Assembly: GCA_009667805.1 (NCBI GenBank) | Contig: CM019069.1 | Span: 52,512,422 to 52,576,421, forward strand | Length of the DNA stretch: 64,000 bases | Reading direction: 5' to 3' | Source of the DNA: Leptobrachium leishanense | Lineage: Eukaryota > Chordata > Amphibia > Anura > Megophryidae | In this document: in pieces, positions 10,423-25,766 of the stretch | Layout of the letters: each line of letters starts with the position of its first letter | Position numbering within the stretch: position 1 is the first letter of the stretch | Notes under the pieces: model-generated | The model's input: the letters and a program-made list of their open reading frames with translations, nothing else | Databases searched by the model: none | What the model was told of the DNA's origin: nothing | Position numbers and translations under genes: made by a program

Positions 10423-13104
10423 TACACTTCAGATTTCAATTCACCATGGCTAGTGGTCCCAACAACAAATGTTATATTTCATATATTTTTATTTTAATAG
10501 TTCAGGTCTGTGGGTTGAGATGTGTGGTCTCGTCCCATTGCAACATTTAAAATTGGAAACTGTCATGTATGTAAAGGGGTATACTTTTCCGAATCCACAT
10601 GTTATGTGGTATTCTGTGTACACTGGAGCGGTAGATGAGCATCTGCACTGATATGTTTCTGTCTGACTCTTTGAAGATGGGGCTTTTTATGGAAAAAAAT
10701 AAGTCCTGATCCCTTGCCCAGTTCTTATCTTGCTGTGTAGATACAGGTAAGGGAGCCTTATTCCAGAGGATCCATTAATAGTGAGACACTAATGAAAAAA
10801 TTGTGCACGAGTCAATACCAATTAATGGCGCACTACTAACCTCTCCATTCCAACTGAGCCGATGTAGTAGTAGCGGCTGGAGCCAGAACAGTTGGGAGCT
10901 GCAAACCATCAAGGGAGAGTGGCACGACCCTGCGTGAGGTTGCATATGTTGGGTCACACCAGATCCATGGAAGAACACTGGGACCTATGTGTTCCCAGTG
11001 TTCTTCTGCTTCCGGTGAGAGGACGTGCGTATTGTGCCACCCTCTGCACTTTGGGATCAGAGGCAGGGAGCCGATTGTTTTAATTTAAAAATATTAAAGT
11101 ATAAAGGGTTTTTACAAGAGCCAATTCACTTGACACCAGTCTCTGAGAGTAAGCGTTCTCTGCCGAATACCAGCTCGAGCAGGCACCAGCGAGTTTATAT
11201 GGAATAGCGCTCCATTCTCTTGCTGAGCAATTATTAACGGCTCCTATACAAAGTACTGCCGGAAGGTTAGAATAGCAGCTCCAGCCATTATCTTAATGGC
11301 AGGTTTGGCTGATTGGTTCCTTGGCTTTCCCAGAGATTGGGCAAAGGGAGTTTATGGTTCTCCCACCTGTAGAGGAGACCTTAAAAAGCCATTGAATCTA
11401 TCAACAGCTGTAAGAGATGGGGGGGGGGGTGCAATTCTGATCTCTGCAGCTGCCGTGTTTTCTGGGACACCTATAACTTACACATTCTAATGGGTGAGCC
11501 GTTTAAAATGTAAATGTCGCACGCAAGCAGATGTCTATTGATTGGTTGCTCATGATTTAACTTTAAATCTAACACTTTATAAATGGGATGTGGTGTAGCA
11601 AGCGCTGAAAAATGTCAATAATTTGTATAGGCTGTATCGATAGTGTTTTTGAGTTTTTTTTATTGAAATTAACTCTGTAAGGAATTTAGAAAGTAGAGCA
11701 GTGTGTTTTTATGGCGTATTGATTAATGTAAACCTTTTTTTTATTATTTTCTTGAAGTCACAGGTCCGCCTTAACAAGGGCAGCTCAAAAACCTTGGCAA
11801 AGCCAAGTAATTAAGCTTGCGTGTGATCTCAACAAAGCGTTTTGATTCGTCCTTTTTCTAACTTAAATTTACTGCATTTTTCTTCGGTAGATGTCATAAT
11901 TTCTTTAATTCTATGGTATGATCACCCATAGAAGAAAGTTTTACTAGAGCATTGCACGTATGGTTTTCACTAGGGAAACACTGTAATTAAATTTTAGCTG
12001 TTTAACATATTGCTACGTTTATGCTTTAATTAAAACTTTACATACCCACAGAGCATGGAAATAGCTGTGATTTATAATAAAAAAAAATTGAAATCTAAAA
12101 GGATCAAGAGCCCTATCAAAATTCGGCATGCTTATTTATCGGGGATGAAGAAAACAACTCGTCCTGTAGTTATAGTTTGAGACAAAGACAACAATTGCTA
12201 TTTTTTTTTTTTTTTTTTTACTTTTACAAATGTATAATATAATATATAAATAATTTTTTGATTTACTTCAGTCCTTTCCCCCCCCCCCTTTTCCTATAAA
12301 TGATAAAGCACCGGTTTTCATGAATATTCTATATACTAAACCTCTCCCAGGTGGTTAATGAGCACAAAACAAATTTTGAATGAATTAATGATCCTTGGCC
12401 ACCGTGCTGGCAAAATTAGGTTTACATGACAATCCGGTGCTTTAGCTGGCATGGGTTTGCTTGACAAACAAGTGTCTTTTGTCTGGCAATGCATCATGAT
12501 GCAATTACAATTGCCAGATCCAACAGTTTTCCATGGACGCACATGCCTTTAGTGCCAATAGTAGGGTTGCCAGGTTGGTTATGTTTACCAGGACACTCTT
12601 CTATGTCGTGTTGGGCAACATGAAAGTTCTCCCCTTCAGTAAATACAAGAGAATTGAATTAATAAATCAAGGTATTGAGTTCATTCCTGCAACATATGAA
12701 TTCCGCATACTGCAGGGACGGCCTTTTTATTGTGCCTTCCAGGAGGTAGCCGTTGTGTGTCTGGGAAAACATGGCTGACCTGCTAGCCTACTGATTGACA
12801 GCTCCTGAAAAGCTCTTTTGCAGCTTGTGGAATTCAAATGCTGCAAGATGGGGCATTTGCAATTGAACGGACTTGTTTTAATGTATTGTCTGTGCTCTGG
12901 CAGCACATGAATTCTACATGCCACAACGTATAGATCTCACGTGCTGTCCACCCATTTGAACACTTGTGCTTGTCCAGAAAAACCACTGTGGATCTGACAA
13001 CCCTTATGCAATGCGTTGCAAGCCTGTGTGGCCGAAACGACAACAGATGATGTAATATATATATTATTTAAAAAAAAAAAGCTTTTAATTAAAAACGCTC
13101 TTGA

Positions 13105-15984
<2,880 letters not shown>

Positions 15985-16450
15985 TAGAATTTGTAATAAG
16001 AGCCTTTACATCTTAGGTTTGTCTGCTTTTTTGATGCCCCTTTCGCCCCAGTGTTTGTACATATTTACTTTTTTAAAATATTTATTATCTTTAAGTTTTT
16101 CAAGCTATCGGCTACCGTCTATAAAGGAGCGAGGCACAGGGAATTAAGTTAATATTAAACTGACTCTGTTGTTGCCCTCTACCAAGCAAGTCTTCATTTT
16201 TATGTTTATAATTGTATGGCCATTTGTACATCCAACAAATGACCGCACTCCTGGGACGCCTTTATCAACCTGCAACTAACTTTTATTTTAGCAATTCAAC
16301 ATTTTCAGTCGGTTCTATATTGACTTTTATCGGAATCCTGATGCAAATCTATGGATAGTGGATTTAAACTTTGAATTGCTGCCATAAAAGATTGTCGTAG
16401 ACAAATATGTCAGAATCTCCAATTTAGATAACATATATTCTCTTTAATAG

Positions 16451-16520
16451 GGACATACTTGAAAACGAGAGAAATCTCAATGTATCCTTCCTGGTAAAAT
16501 CCTTTATAAATAAATAGGGA
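16451..16520 (+). mobile_element. SINE 3' tail fragment
   Basis: It carries the same ACTTGAAAACGAGAGAAATC and CCTTCCTGGTAAAATCCTTT blocks as the longer SINE copies, followed by a short ATAAATAAAT tail. It is 5'-truncated. Confidence 0.75.
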
Positions 16521-16800
16521 AGTGTTCTTTCACATTCCAGCCATATACGTAGGGAGGACAAACAAAGAAATACAAATGTGCAACTCTGAGTGTGTGTATA
16601 ATCTACGTCGAACAATATGGGATTTGTCGTTATCCACTCACATTTGTTTGAGCCTTTTTCGTTTTTCACTCCATTATATGCTGTGGGTATACGGTCTGCT
16701 ACAAGGAGTCACCCTCTGTTTTGTTTTGCGGGGGGTTTTCTTGTGTGTACTTTGGGGAGCGAGACTTTTCCACAGTGGGCTGCACCACCACTACGACTTA

Positions 16801-17061
16801 GGCTGCCGGCACACGAGCACACTTATGCCTTCGTGTGCCCGCACTTCCCTGCGTCTTTGCCGTTTTCACAGGGAGGGCCAACCACCGGACATGAAAAAGC
16901 CCTCCCCATCAAAAAGCTAGATGGACGCTGACTGGGATACAAAGCGCGATCCTCCATAGGAGGATTGCACTTCGTACGCTGAGCGCACAGAGTGGAAGGA
17001 ACGTCCACTCTCACGGACGTTCCTTACTCTCTCTCTGAGAAATGCTTGTGTGCCACCATCC
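16801..17061. mobile_element. GC-rich Harbinger-like MITE
   Basis: Ends GGCTGCCGGCACACGAGCAC and GCTTGTGTGCCACCATCC are imperfect inverted repeats, preceded by TTA and followed by TAA, as in Harbinger-type 3-bp duplications. It contains an internal palindrome around GGAACGTCC...GGACGTTCC near 17000-17025, a motif also seen at 21900-21950 and 63920-63945. Confidence 0.65.
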
Positions 17062-17151
17062 TAAACTCTCTCCAAGGGTGAGCCACACCTGTGGGATTTG
17101 TGGTATTTACTGGATCGGTACAGAAGCATGGGAGTGATAAGCGAGCGCTAA

Positions 17152-17535
17152 GGCCGGGTGCTACGAGACGTTTTTTTGGCTCGTTGCTAACGCGCATCGC
17201 AGCATATAATTACGCATAACGCGAAGACCACACGCGTAATGCGCGCTACGCATAACGCGCACTGAAGACCTCTGTCTTGAAAACACAAAGGCTGTTGCGC
17301 TAGGATTGACGAGATGTTGGGCGTCAAATGCAACGCGCATGCGCACTTAAGCGAGGAGGATCGCGCAGCCCCATCGACGCACATCCTAGGTGATGATGCG
17401 CCTTAACGGGGCTGCACGATCGCGCTTTGCAGCGCTGAGGGGGGGGGCAGGTGGGCGTCGAGTGGACGCTGGTGCATTAGCATTTTCTTTAACGCACGTA
17501 CTGTGCGTTAAAGAAAACGTCTCGTGCACTCACCC
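17152..17535. mobile_element. GC-rich Harbinger-like MITE
   Basis: TAA flanks both sides (17149-17151 and 17536-17538). Ends GGCCGGGTGCTACGAGACGT and ACGTCTCGTGCACTCACCC are inverted repeats. The body is very rich in CpG (GCGC, ACGCG) compared with the surrounding AT-rich intron, and is internally self-complementary (TAACGCGCA/TGCGCGTTA-like blocks). Confidence 0.75.
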
Positions 17536-19084
17536 TAAACCTTGCCATGTTTACCCAAATTACAGCACTGTAGTCTGGATGTAAAAAGAAAAAAAAACAG
17601 ACACAAAAAAAAAGCTGTAAATCGGGTTTCACTTTGGAGATGTCTTTAACTCAGCCGATGCCATGTTGCCCTGACTCCGTTTAAACTGAAAATTTAGTAT
17701 AGGCATCTTTAAAAGCTTTTTGATCGCGTCAGTAGCTACAATGCGATCGAATCGCAAATGCTTTTGGACATGATTGCTTTTCGGATACCTCCAGGATTTA
17801 TTTTGCTGAAATACGAAATAAATGCACTTCAAAGGATCTTTTAAAAACACCCAAGCATCAATCGTGTGCAAGTGCAGACGTTTTTGATACCCAAGACTTG
17901 CACCGTAATCCTTTCTGTCATCCAGACTATTAATAAAGTCGCTGCACAGTGTGTGAGGAATGTACCTGCAGATGTCGTCTCAGGACATTATTGTCGAAAG
18001 AAGAGTCTGTGGCCAAAATGCTAAAAGTGGATCATTTGACATGGAACAATGCAACGGCTTTCCATTAAGAATTCTACCGTGCAGCTGCACAAGTCTCCAT
18101 TTATATAGGTCTTCAAGTGATGGGACCTGTGATTTGAGAAATGGCGTGAACTGAAGCTCATTCCTTCCAGATCTAAAACGGGAGCTTTGGATTACTTAAA
18201 AATAAATCCTTCGATGAAGGCATGCACCCAGACACGTGTCATTTCGGCTTTATATGCAGTTTTTCATTGTCAGCAAGGGAATCTTTCGAAAGTTATCCTC
18301 TCCTTAACCTAGACCTCCATAGTTAGGTGTTTGCTTAATTTTCTGTTTTTGACAGTGTATCCGCTCATAAGATTATGCTGCACTAGGTCTGTATGTCTGA
18401 TGCGACATGCCCTGGCTAGTAACATGAATTTCTCCATATATCTCATAATGATGTGCGCTAATGAGAGAATCTGCCGAGCAGCAGCTAGGTTTTGCTGGGA
18501 GAAGCACTCTAGACGATTTGCATACGCCACGCTACACGGCATACTGCCGCTCAGGGCATGATTTTTACCCTATGCTCTGAATATTTATTAAATGTATATT
18601 CATTTGTCCTGCATCAGATACCATGTTACAAGGGTGACTGCTTTCTCTCTTCACGTCGCTCCGGTATATCCATCTCCGTGACACCGCTGCTTCATTAATC
18701 AACACTAGGAGTTCAGAGGTACAAGCATTCGAGGAAGACATTGCTTTGGGGCAAGAGATTTCATTGGCTTGATGTGACCTCCCTATCTTCTCCCCCTGTG
18801 AAGAGATTTCTCCAATATCATAAATAGAGTTGGCTTTCCCTGCGGAGAGCGCAGCTGAGCCTAACTGCGAACGCTCTTCAATGCATAATGAATATTAATT
18901 GAATGGAGCTGAAAGACTGTATTGCCTGATTAGAAATCGTTATCTCGACCCAAAAATATATAATTTTGCGTCCTCTTTTTTTTCTTGCGAAAAGACTGTT
19001 CTATATTTTTTTTCTGAATTTTTATTGGTGGCATCAGAATCTTATTACAGTAATGAAGTGTGTGTTGGATTACAGCCAACTAAT

Positions 19085-19260
19085 AACATCAGAACCTTTT
19101 TAATAAACACACGTTTTCTAAACCTTTTAATATACACGCGCATGGCATCAGGACCTTTCAAGATACCCTCGTGATATCAGAACCTTTTAGTATAGAAGTA
19201 CGTGACATTAGAACCTTTTTAGTATACACGCACATGACATCAGAACCTTTTATAGTGTAT
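19085..19260. repeat. About 42-bp degenerate tandem repeat
   Basis: Four to five units contain the core ATCAGAACCTTTT followed by TAGTATA-like sequence and ACACGCAC/ATGAC. The units are imperfect and of slightly varying length. Confidence 0.65.
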
Positions 19261-19452
19261 ATACGGGAGTTTGTCTCTAAAGTCACAAATAACTTTACAG
19301 AGCCCTTATGATAAATAAATGACATCACAACTTTGTCACGCCGCTAAACTACTTTGAACCTTATCTGGTCTACTGGTGACGTAGATTGAAAAATTGCAAC
19401 AAAAAACTCATGGTCAAACATTAATGGGTCTCTACTCAGGGTACCATCTAAA

Positions 19453-20352
19453 GGCCCTGTCACCTGGCCCTCACTAAAATGGGGACACTAAGAGGAAAAA
19501 TTAGTGCTCGCTAATCTCCCCTTAGCACCCCCGTTTTCCCATTAGATTATGGGGCAGGCTCGGTGTCCAGCAGACTACCCCACAGCGGCTGCTAGCCTCC
19601 TGGATTCTCGGGGCAGCACTAACGCGCCTCCCCGAGCATCCCCTCCATGGAGTCCATAGTACTCCATGGAGGTTTCTGCTGCCAGGTCACATGACCGGCA
19701 GGGTCTCGCCTCTCGCAAGATCCTACAGGTCGGAGGAGTGATCGTGGAGGAAGACTGGGAACTTTTTTTACCCCAGAAGTGTGCAGCGAGGCGCGTCTGT
19801 TCAGTGAACAGACGGCAGAGTACTGCCCACTTCCTGAACATTGCTCTCCCAATGCCTATGAGGCACTGGGAGAGCATTGGAATAGTTTGGACCAATAGGT
19901 AAGCGCTATTGGTCCAAGCCATTCAAAAAACGCCTGCATGGGAGGCAGGTCTCCCATGCATTGATTTGCAAAGGACAATCAGTGGGCGCATGGCTGTGCA
20001 GGAGGACAGCGCAGAGATCGTGGGGAGCACTGAACCTACGTAACCGGTTTATATCTGGCTCTGATACTAGCCTCCCCGCACGTCACTGAGCTGTAGCAAA
20101 CATTTTTGGTTGGCGACAGATCTTTGTAATTAGCATTAGGACTATGTGATCCTAACACTAGTTACTCTCTTACGCTTTGTGCTTCCGATGTTAAGTATAG
20201 GGAGCACAAAAAGTACAGTAGACACATGCTAAAAAGCACTAATACTGATCCGCTAATGTTTTTTTTAACTCGTTAGCGATTCGCAGGTTGATTCAGGCGG
20301 AGCGCTAACGTTCATTTATGTGAGCGTTAACTAGGTGATAGAGCCCGAAGGG
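19453..20352. mobile_element. Possible 900-bp MITE
   Basis: The left end GGCCCTGTCACCTGGCCCTC and right end CTAGGTGATAGAGCCCGAA are short imperfect inverted repeats. The right third (gene-free, with TGTTAAGTATAGGGAG and GAGCGTTAACTAGG) recurs at 61360-61640 in opposite orientation. This supports a repeat family, though the class is unclear. Confidence 0.5.
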
Positions 20353-21875
20353 AGTATAGATCTATAGTCCTTGTCCCTCCTATATAGTGTTTGTGCATAT
20401 ATATGCATTTTATTGCTAGTATTCCCATATGATCAGAATCAAGAAGTGTGTATTTAAATGGATATCTCGTACCAAATTTTGCATGGGTGTTTGCCAGTCC
20501 TTTATAGACTCCTAGAGTAGCTGGCCTCAGACAGTGTGTGTTTCAGGAAATCCACCTCTAATACAAATCAAAGCTATCCTTTTTTTTCCCTCCATGTCGA
20601 AGGGGAGGCAGCGAGGAGAGTTTAATATTTGATATGTCTTTGTAGTAGCCACAGCAGCAGTTCGGGTACGGTGTATTTTAAAAAGGAAACTGTGTAATCA
20701 CCAAGATTTGATAAATCGTCAATAGCCCACCCCCTGTCACTAATTGTTTTGTGCTGTTACAAAGGGACAGAAAACATTTCACTTTAGTAACAGGCTGAGT
20801 AATGACGGGGAGTTCTCTGTCCGTCTGGTTTGATTGATTATACGGCTGATCGATGTAAACCACGGCAAAAATGGCATTTGTTCAGCTTGTCTACCCCCCC
20901 CCCCATCATTTCCCCCCCTCAATTTTCTATTGACTACCCAAAATTGACAACATGCTCCAAACCTTTATGGCTTTTTAGCTGTATTATATTTTTTGATATT
21001 TTAATGATTTATCCTTTTATTTGTATCATTACGTGATAACAGGTTAGACCTTTGAGTCCTTTGCTCAGTGACACGGATGCAAATTCTTTCAATTCTTCAA
21101 GTATAGACGCCTGTACATCATGAAATCATTTTGTGTCACAAAGGGTAAAAGACTGGGCTTCGGGAAGGCAATTATACAGCAGATCAATCTTGATCAGACT
21201 GCAGTCATTTCCAGAGTAATTAAGATAATTAGCATTTTTTTTTGGATATATAATATATATTTTTCCACACAATCCTGACATACCACGTATATAATCTGAG
21301 CGTGTTAGTTTTTTATTATATTTTTAAATATACAGATAAAAAAAAATGTATAGGTTATAATCTTTAAAAACAAAAATTTGTAAAATTATTTGCAAGACCT
21401 CTATTTTCCTCATTTTACAAATCGAGAAAGGGACTAAAAAATAACCCAGCCAATGATTTTAATTTTTTTTTGTCCTTTTTTTTTTTTTTAAATAGTGTGC
21501 TTTGATAGCTGTCTTGCTTTTGAGGGTGAATTCATGTATTTTGCATTATACCTGATCCGTTAGACCCCTACAGGGACATGAAGCAGAGCTGTAATAAAGT
21601 CAGAGCCGGTTTCCAGCATTTTAATGAAAAATATGTTCCAGTTAGCCAGTGATATCGGCGGAAATAGAGTTGGAATTGTATAATGAATAGATTGTGATGG
21701 CAGACGGAAACCAGTTCGTCTATCAATCCTGAGATTTCGAGCTGGTTTTGGTGCCCCCCCCCCTGATCTCATGCACATCATATCAACCCCTTGTTCATCA
21801 TTTTTTACTTGTGCTATCATTTACTAACATTGCCATATACTGCTGGGCTCCCTCCAAAATATCACCTCTTTCTTT

Positions 21876-21965
21876 AGGCTAGCGCCAGACGAGCGTATTT
21901 GAAGAGTGGAAGGAATGTCCGTGAGAGTGGACGTTCCTTCCACTCGACACCCGTCTGGCCACCTT
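21876..21965. mobile_element. Partial GC-rich MITE
   Basis: It begins TTAGGCTAGCGCCAGACGAG and carries the palindrome around GGACGTTCCTTCCACTC, then TCTGGCCACCTTGCTGAG. The same order is found on the opposite strand at 63840-63986. A matching second end is not seen here, so it is a half copy or deletion derivative. Confidence 0.55.
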
Positions 21966-22039
21966 GCTGAGCACAGTTAGTGTTAGAATTACTGAATTCT
22001 GTTGTTGCAAATGTGTCAGATATCCTGAGAAACCTTGAC

Positions 22040-22120
22040 TATGTCGGCAGATAAGAACCTTTTCGACCCATCTAGTCTGCTCAATTCTATGGATACTTTC
22101 CCTGGATTTATCTTTTATTT
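22040..22120 (-). mobile_element. LINE 3' tail fragment
   Basis: It shares the block ATGTCGGCAGATAAGAACCT and the following CCATCTAGTCTGC...TTTATCTTTT with 49491-49632. That second copy is followed by the CTTATGCCTATCCCATG block which also abuts the LINE fragment at 22690-23110. I read these as 3' ends of one CR1/L2-like LINE, on the minus strand. Confidence 0.6.
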
Positions 22121-22319
22121 AGGGCAAGGTGTTAAGCCAGCCCGTAGGGCAGTCTGTTGTTGTTGAGTGTGGTTTGCAGGAAATAAAAACCCACCCAGGG
22201 CAGACAATGCAGACCCCCTTGTGCGTTCTGTCCCATATTTTTTTTTTCTTTATCGAGGTCTTGTATTGAGCACTGGTATGTAAATCACCACATGTATTTA
22301 TTGCCAATGAGTGAATTTT

Positions 22320-22575
22320 TGTGCTGAGGGGCTATTTATTGGGTTGGGAAAGGGGGGGTAATTTTTCCTGCTGGGATATTTATTGGGGGGTGTTTGGGGG
22401 GTATCTATTGCGGAGGAGGTTTAGTTTTTACTAAGGGGATATTTATTGTGTGGGGGGTTTGGGTAGTATTTATTACGGAGGGGGATTTTTACGGAGGGGA
22501 TATTTATTTGCGGGTTGGGGGTTTTTATTGCGGAGGGTGTTAGTTTTTGCTGAAGGGATATTTATCTGTGGGGTG
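22320..22575. repeat. G-rich tandem repeat with GATATTTATT core
   Basis: Units of roughly 55-65 bases repeat a core GGGGATATTTATTG followed by G runs (up to seven) and a TTTTTACTGA-like block. Four to five degenerate copies are visible. The + strand G runs could form quadruplexes. Confidence 0.65.
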
Positions 22576-22689
22576 GCTATGGGAGATTACAAACTGGGCA
22601 GTGGAGACAATAACAGGAGACTTGTTTTAGAAGGGGCGGTTTCCACTCGTCAGTGGGAGGAGTTTTTCTAACTGCAGCTGAGTGAGCAG

Positions 22690-23110
22690 CTGTGATGGGT
22701 GCGCGCGCAGCCGGCAACTGACACGTTACAAACACATTTATATATAGAGATGGCCTTATGCCTATCCCATGACTTCTTAAACTCAATGACTGTTTTAGCC
22801 TCTACCACTTCTACTGGAAGGCTGTTCCATGTATCCACCACCCTCTCAGTAAAATAATGCTTCCTGATGTTACTTTTAAACCTTTGCCCCTCTAATCTAA
22901 GACTATGTCCTCTTGTTTGGCTACCTTTCCTTTTAAATATTCTCTCTTCCTCTTGTTGATTCCCTTTATATTGTATATTGTATTTAAATGTTTCTATCAC
23001 ATCTCCTCTGTCTAGTCTTTCTTCCAAGCTCTACATTTAAGATCATTAACCCTTTCCTGGTAACGTTTCTCCTTCAGGCCGTGCACCATTTTAGTAGCCC
23101 TTCTCTGGAC
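22690..23110 (-). mobile_element. CR1/L2-like LINE, 3' end of reverse transcriptase ORF
   Basis: The minus-strand frame (22668-23027) reads GDVIETFKYNIQYKGN..., then SLRLEGQRFKSNIRKHYFTE and RVVDTWNSLPVEVV, followed by AKTVIEFKKSWDRH. The segment 'R-x-N-x-R-x-x-F-F-x-x-R-V-V-x-x-W-N-S-L-P' ending in 'F-K-x-x-x-D-x-H' is the usual C-terminus of reverse transcriptases in CR1/L2-type LINEs. The catalytic domain is absent, so this is a 5'-truncated copy, the normal fate of such elements. Confidence 0.75.
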
Positions 23111-23557
23111 TCTCTCGAAGGTATCTCTGCATTACTATTGCTCTCTCCTATGGCCATTTACAAACCCCTTACGAGGGCTGGTGAGCTCTGTTGTGCACTT
23201 ATCAACGTTGTATTCCAATAGAGCAGTTTGTTAAATTCCTCCATAAAAGACATTAGTTTGAGTTTTATTGCTGTGGGAGCAGCTTGATGTACTGGACTTT
23301 ACAGGGAGTTTTATTGCCGCAGATCTGTCTCACATGCTTTCTCATTACTAAATGTTACCGTGAAGATATTGTACCTCGCTAACGCTCTTATTTTGATAAC
23401 GTGAACATAGACATGTAGAAGTCCTTAGTAGGAGCCATGGAACACAATCCTTTCAATGTTGCTTTTTGGAGAGTAAAATGAAGAGCTCTCAAAGGCGTGA
23501 ACTCATGCAGTTCTCCGTATGAAACTGATAAAACGCATAAAATAATGCATATACTTA

Positions 23558-24409
23558 CAGGGTTATTCAAAGAGATCCGAATGGCTGGAGAAAGGTAACC
23601 GAACGCTAAAAATCAGCGTTCGGTTACCTTTCTTGGCCATTCGGCTATCCAGAGAGCAGGCAGAACGCCAAATCCTGGCGAATTGCCTGCACATTCGGTG
23701 CCATATAAAAGCACTGCTTCGGCTATTCAGAGAACACAAACCAGCAGTGAAAGGTTCCCGAAATGCCCTGCCATTCGGTGGTTTCATGCGGCAGATTTAT
23801 TCAGGAGAATCCCATAGGCTTCAATGTTAAAAATATTCCCGTTTTAATTCAATATCTAATAAACCATTCATTATAAAATTATGCAGTAAAGAGTCTCTTT
23901 ATATACAGATTTTTTTAGGATATTTTAAGCATTTTTCTGGCCTTTTTTTTTATTTAAAGTCTGAATTTTCATTTTTTTATTTTATTTTTTCTGTAACAGC
24001 CCTTTTTATTATCATTCATTGGACCTCATATGTAAATTTCAGACATTTTCGCTCAGTAGTTTCTTTGCAAACAGCGTTTCCCTTTTCAAACATTCAAGCA
24101 AACGGTTTTCCTAATTTATTCACTTCACTCGTCTGCGGTGTCAGGTTTTTCCGGCGTCTTCGCTGCGTGTGATCGGCTCCTGCTCGGTTTTTTCCGGCAA
24201 CTTCGGTGGGTTAATCCAGATGTTTTTGCGGGTTTCGGCGTGCATTCGCCGGGTTTGCGGCAGCTTTTCCCTGCGCTTCGACAGCTCTGTGGTGCTTGCT
24301 GAATACACCGCAGGGTCGCCGAAATGGGATTGTCGAATTGGCCCGAATTGAAGAGAACGAAAAGTCACCGAACATGCGGTGACTTTTCGATTCTCTTTGA
24401 ATAACCCTG
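23558..24409 (-). mobile_element. 830-850-bp MITE, copy 1
   Basis: Perfect TTA at 23555-23557 and 24410-24412 flanks ends CAGGGTTATTCAAAGAGATC and ATTCTCTTTGAATAACCCTG. Sub-terminal stems built on CCGAACGC/GCGTTCGG are clear. The whole body matches 38173-39003 in reverse orientation, including ATCCAGATGTTTTTGCGGGT and the GCTGCCGCAAACCCGGCGAA complement. No coding capacity. The 3-bp duplication suggests a Harbinger-like enzyme mobilised it. Confidence 0.85.
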
Positions 24410-24649
24410 TTACTCTATACTTGCCTTTTTATTATACCTGCGTTGAATCAAACAATATTTGCAATTTATTTTTTCTTCTGTTCTGTGTTCCATATGGAAT
24501 GGAGCAACAAATGGAGCTTCTTTGGACAATAGAAATTTTATTCTGTTTTTTTTATCACCTTCACACGAAGAACTGTGTGATTTTTGCACTTTTGGGGAGC
24601 TCTTACTCCTCATTCTCATTACTATTAACTGTAGTTCCCTGCAACTGTT

Positions 24650-25090
24650 TGATATTATTATTCTTTTTAAAGCGCCAGCATATTCCGCAGCGCTGTACAA
24701 TGGGCACAATATAGACAGGGTTACAATACATTGAACAACATTTTGACAAACCAGTACAGGAGGAAACGAAGACCCTATTCCCGTGGGAACTCACAAGCTA
24801 GAAGGGTTGGGGTGGAAACAGGAGGAGAGGACTGCAAGGTGAGAGTGATGGACTGGTTGGGGCAGTCAGGTGTATTAGTGAGTCGGGCGGTAGGCTTGCC
24901 TGAATAGGAATGTCTTAAGGGAGCATTTGAAGGAAGGGAAACTAGGTGGAAGTCTGAAAGTACGAGGGAGAGTGTTCCAGAGGATGAGGGCTGCGCGTGA
25001 GAAATCCTGCAGTCTATCATGGTAAGAGGTGATGCGGGGAGAAGCTAGGCGCAGGTCACTGATCTTGGGGAGCGGGCTAGGGATTTAAGT
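24650..25090 (-). mobile_element. L2/Rex1-like LINE 3' end fragment
   Basis: On the minus strand the sequence decodes with breaks to a LINE C-terminus (SYHDRLQDFSRAALILWNTL then PRTFRLPPSFPSNAP), followed by a 3' UTR. The + strand GCGCTGTACAATGGG block and a TATTATTATT tail at 24654-24663 mark the 3' end. The same GCGCTGTACAATGGG block ends the LINE at 55524-57080, so both belong to one family. Confidence 0.7.
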
Positions 25091-25498
25091 GTTTATGTAA
25101 GCCATTACTGGGAGGTTTATTGCTGTGGATCTCTTTCATGCTCATTAATATTGCCTGTACTTTGAAACTTACTGAAATATTCCTTTAAATAAGACCTTAC
25201 TGGAAGGTCTATTGCTGTGGAGAAACTGTATGTACCCATAGGTACGTACCGATGCTGTGTTTCATGGTTGTGGAGCAGTTTAATTGCGGGACAGATTTTG
25301 ACTACAGCAATGTAATTGTGTCTAGCCTCAGACCCAGAAATATGGGTCACACATGCCAATTCTCCTTTACTCCAAGCCGTACTTTCCTGTCCTTAGTCTG
25401 TAACCTGAAATTCTTTTCCATAAATTTTGAACAATTGAAGAGAAAAAATAAATACCTGTAGGATTTTTGGCCTTCCCTGCTGAACTAAGGCTGGGTTC

Positions 25499-25766
25499 AC
25501 ACCTAAGCGTTTTACAGCACGATGTAAAACGCTTAAACATGAAATCCCATGATTGCTTATGTGGGCATGTCACACCTAAGCGCTTTAAAACGGCCGACGC
25601 AAAAAGAAGTCCGGGAGCTTCTTTTCGGCATATAGCCGCGCGTTCGCGGCCATATCATAGCTGCGAACGCGCTGCAACGCACGTTCGCGCGTTTTTTTTG
25701 TATGCGCGAACGCGCGTAAAAAAAAGCGTGCATTGTGCGGCGCTGCGCTGTGGTGTGAACCCAGCC
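25499..25766. mobile_element. Harbinger-like MITE, CpG-rich
   Basis: TAA at 25496-25498 and 25767-25769 flanks perfect 15-base inverted ends, GGCTGGGTTCACACC and GGTGTGAACCCAGCC. The 268-bp body is dense in CGCG and has an internal stem near CGCGCGTTCGCGGCC/GCGAACGCGCG. It is typical of a non-autonomous Harbinger element. Confidence 0.85.

Noticed and set aside
22668..23027. 119-codon minus-strand frame as a host gene
   Set aside because: Its sequence is a LINE reverse transcriptase C-terminus, and the block next to it recurs at 49603-49620.
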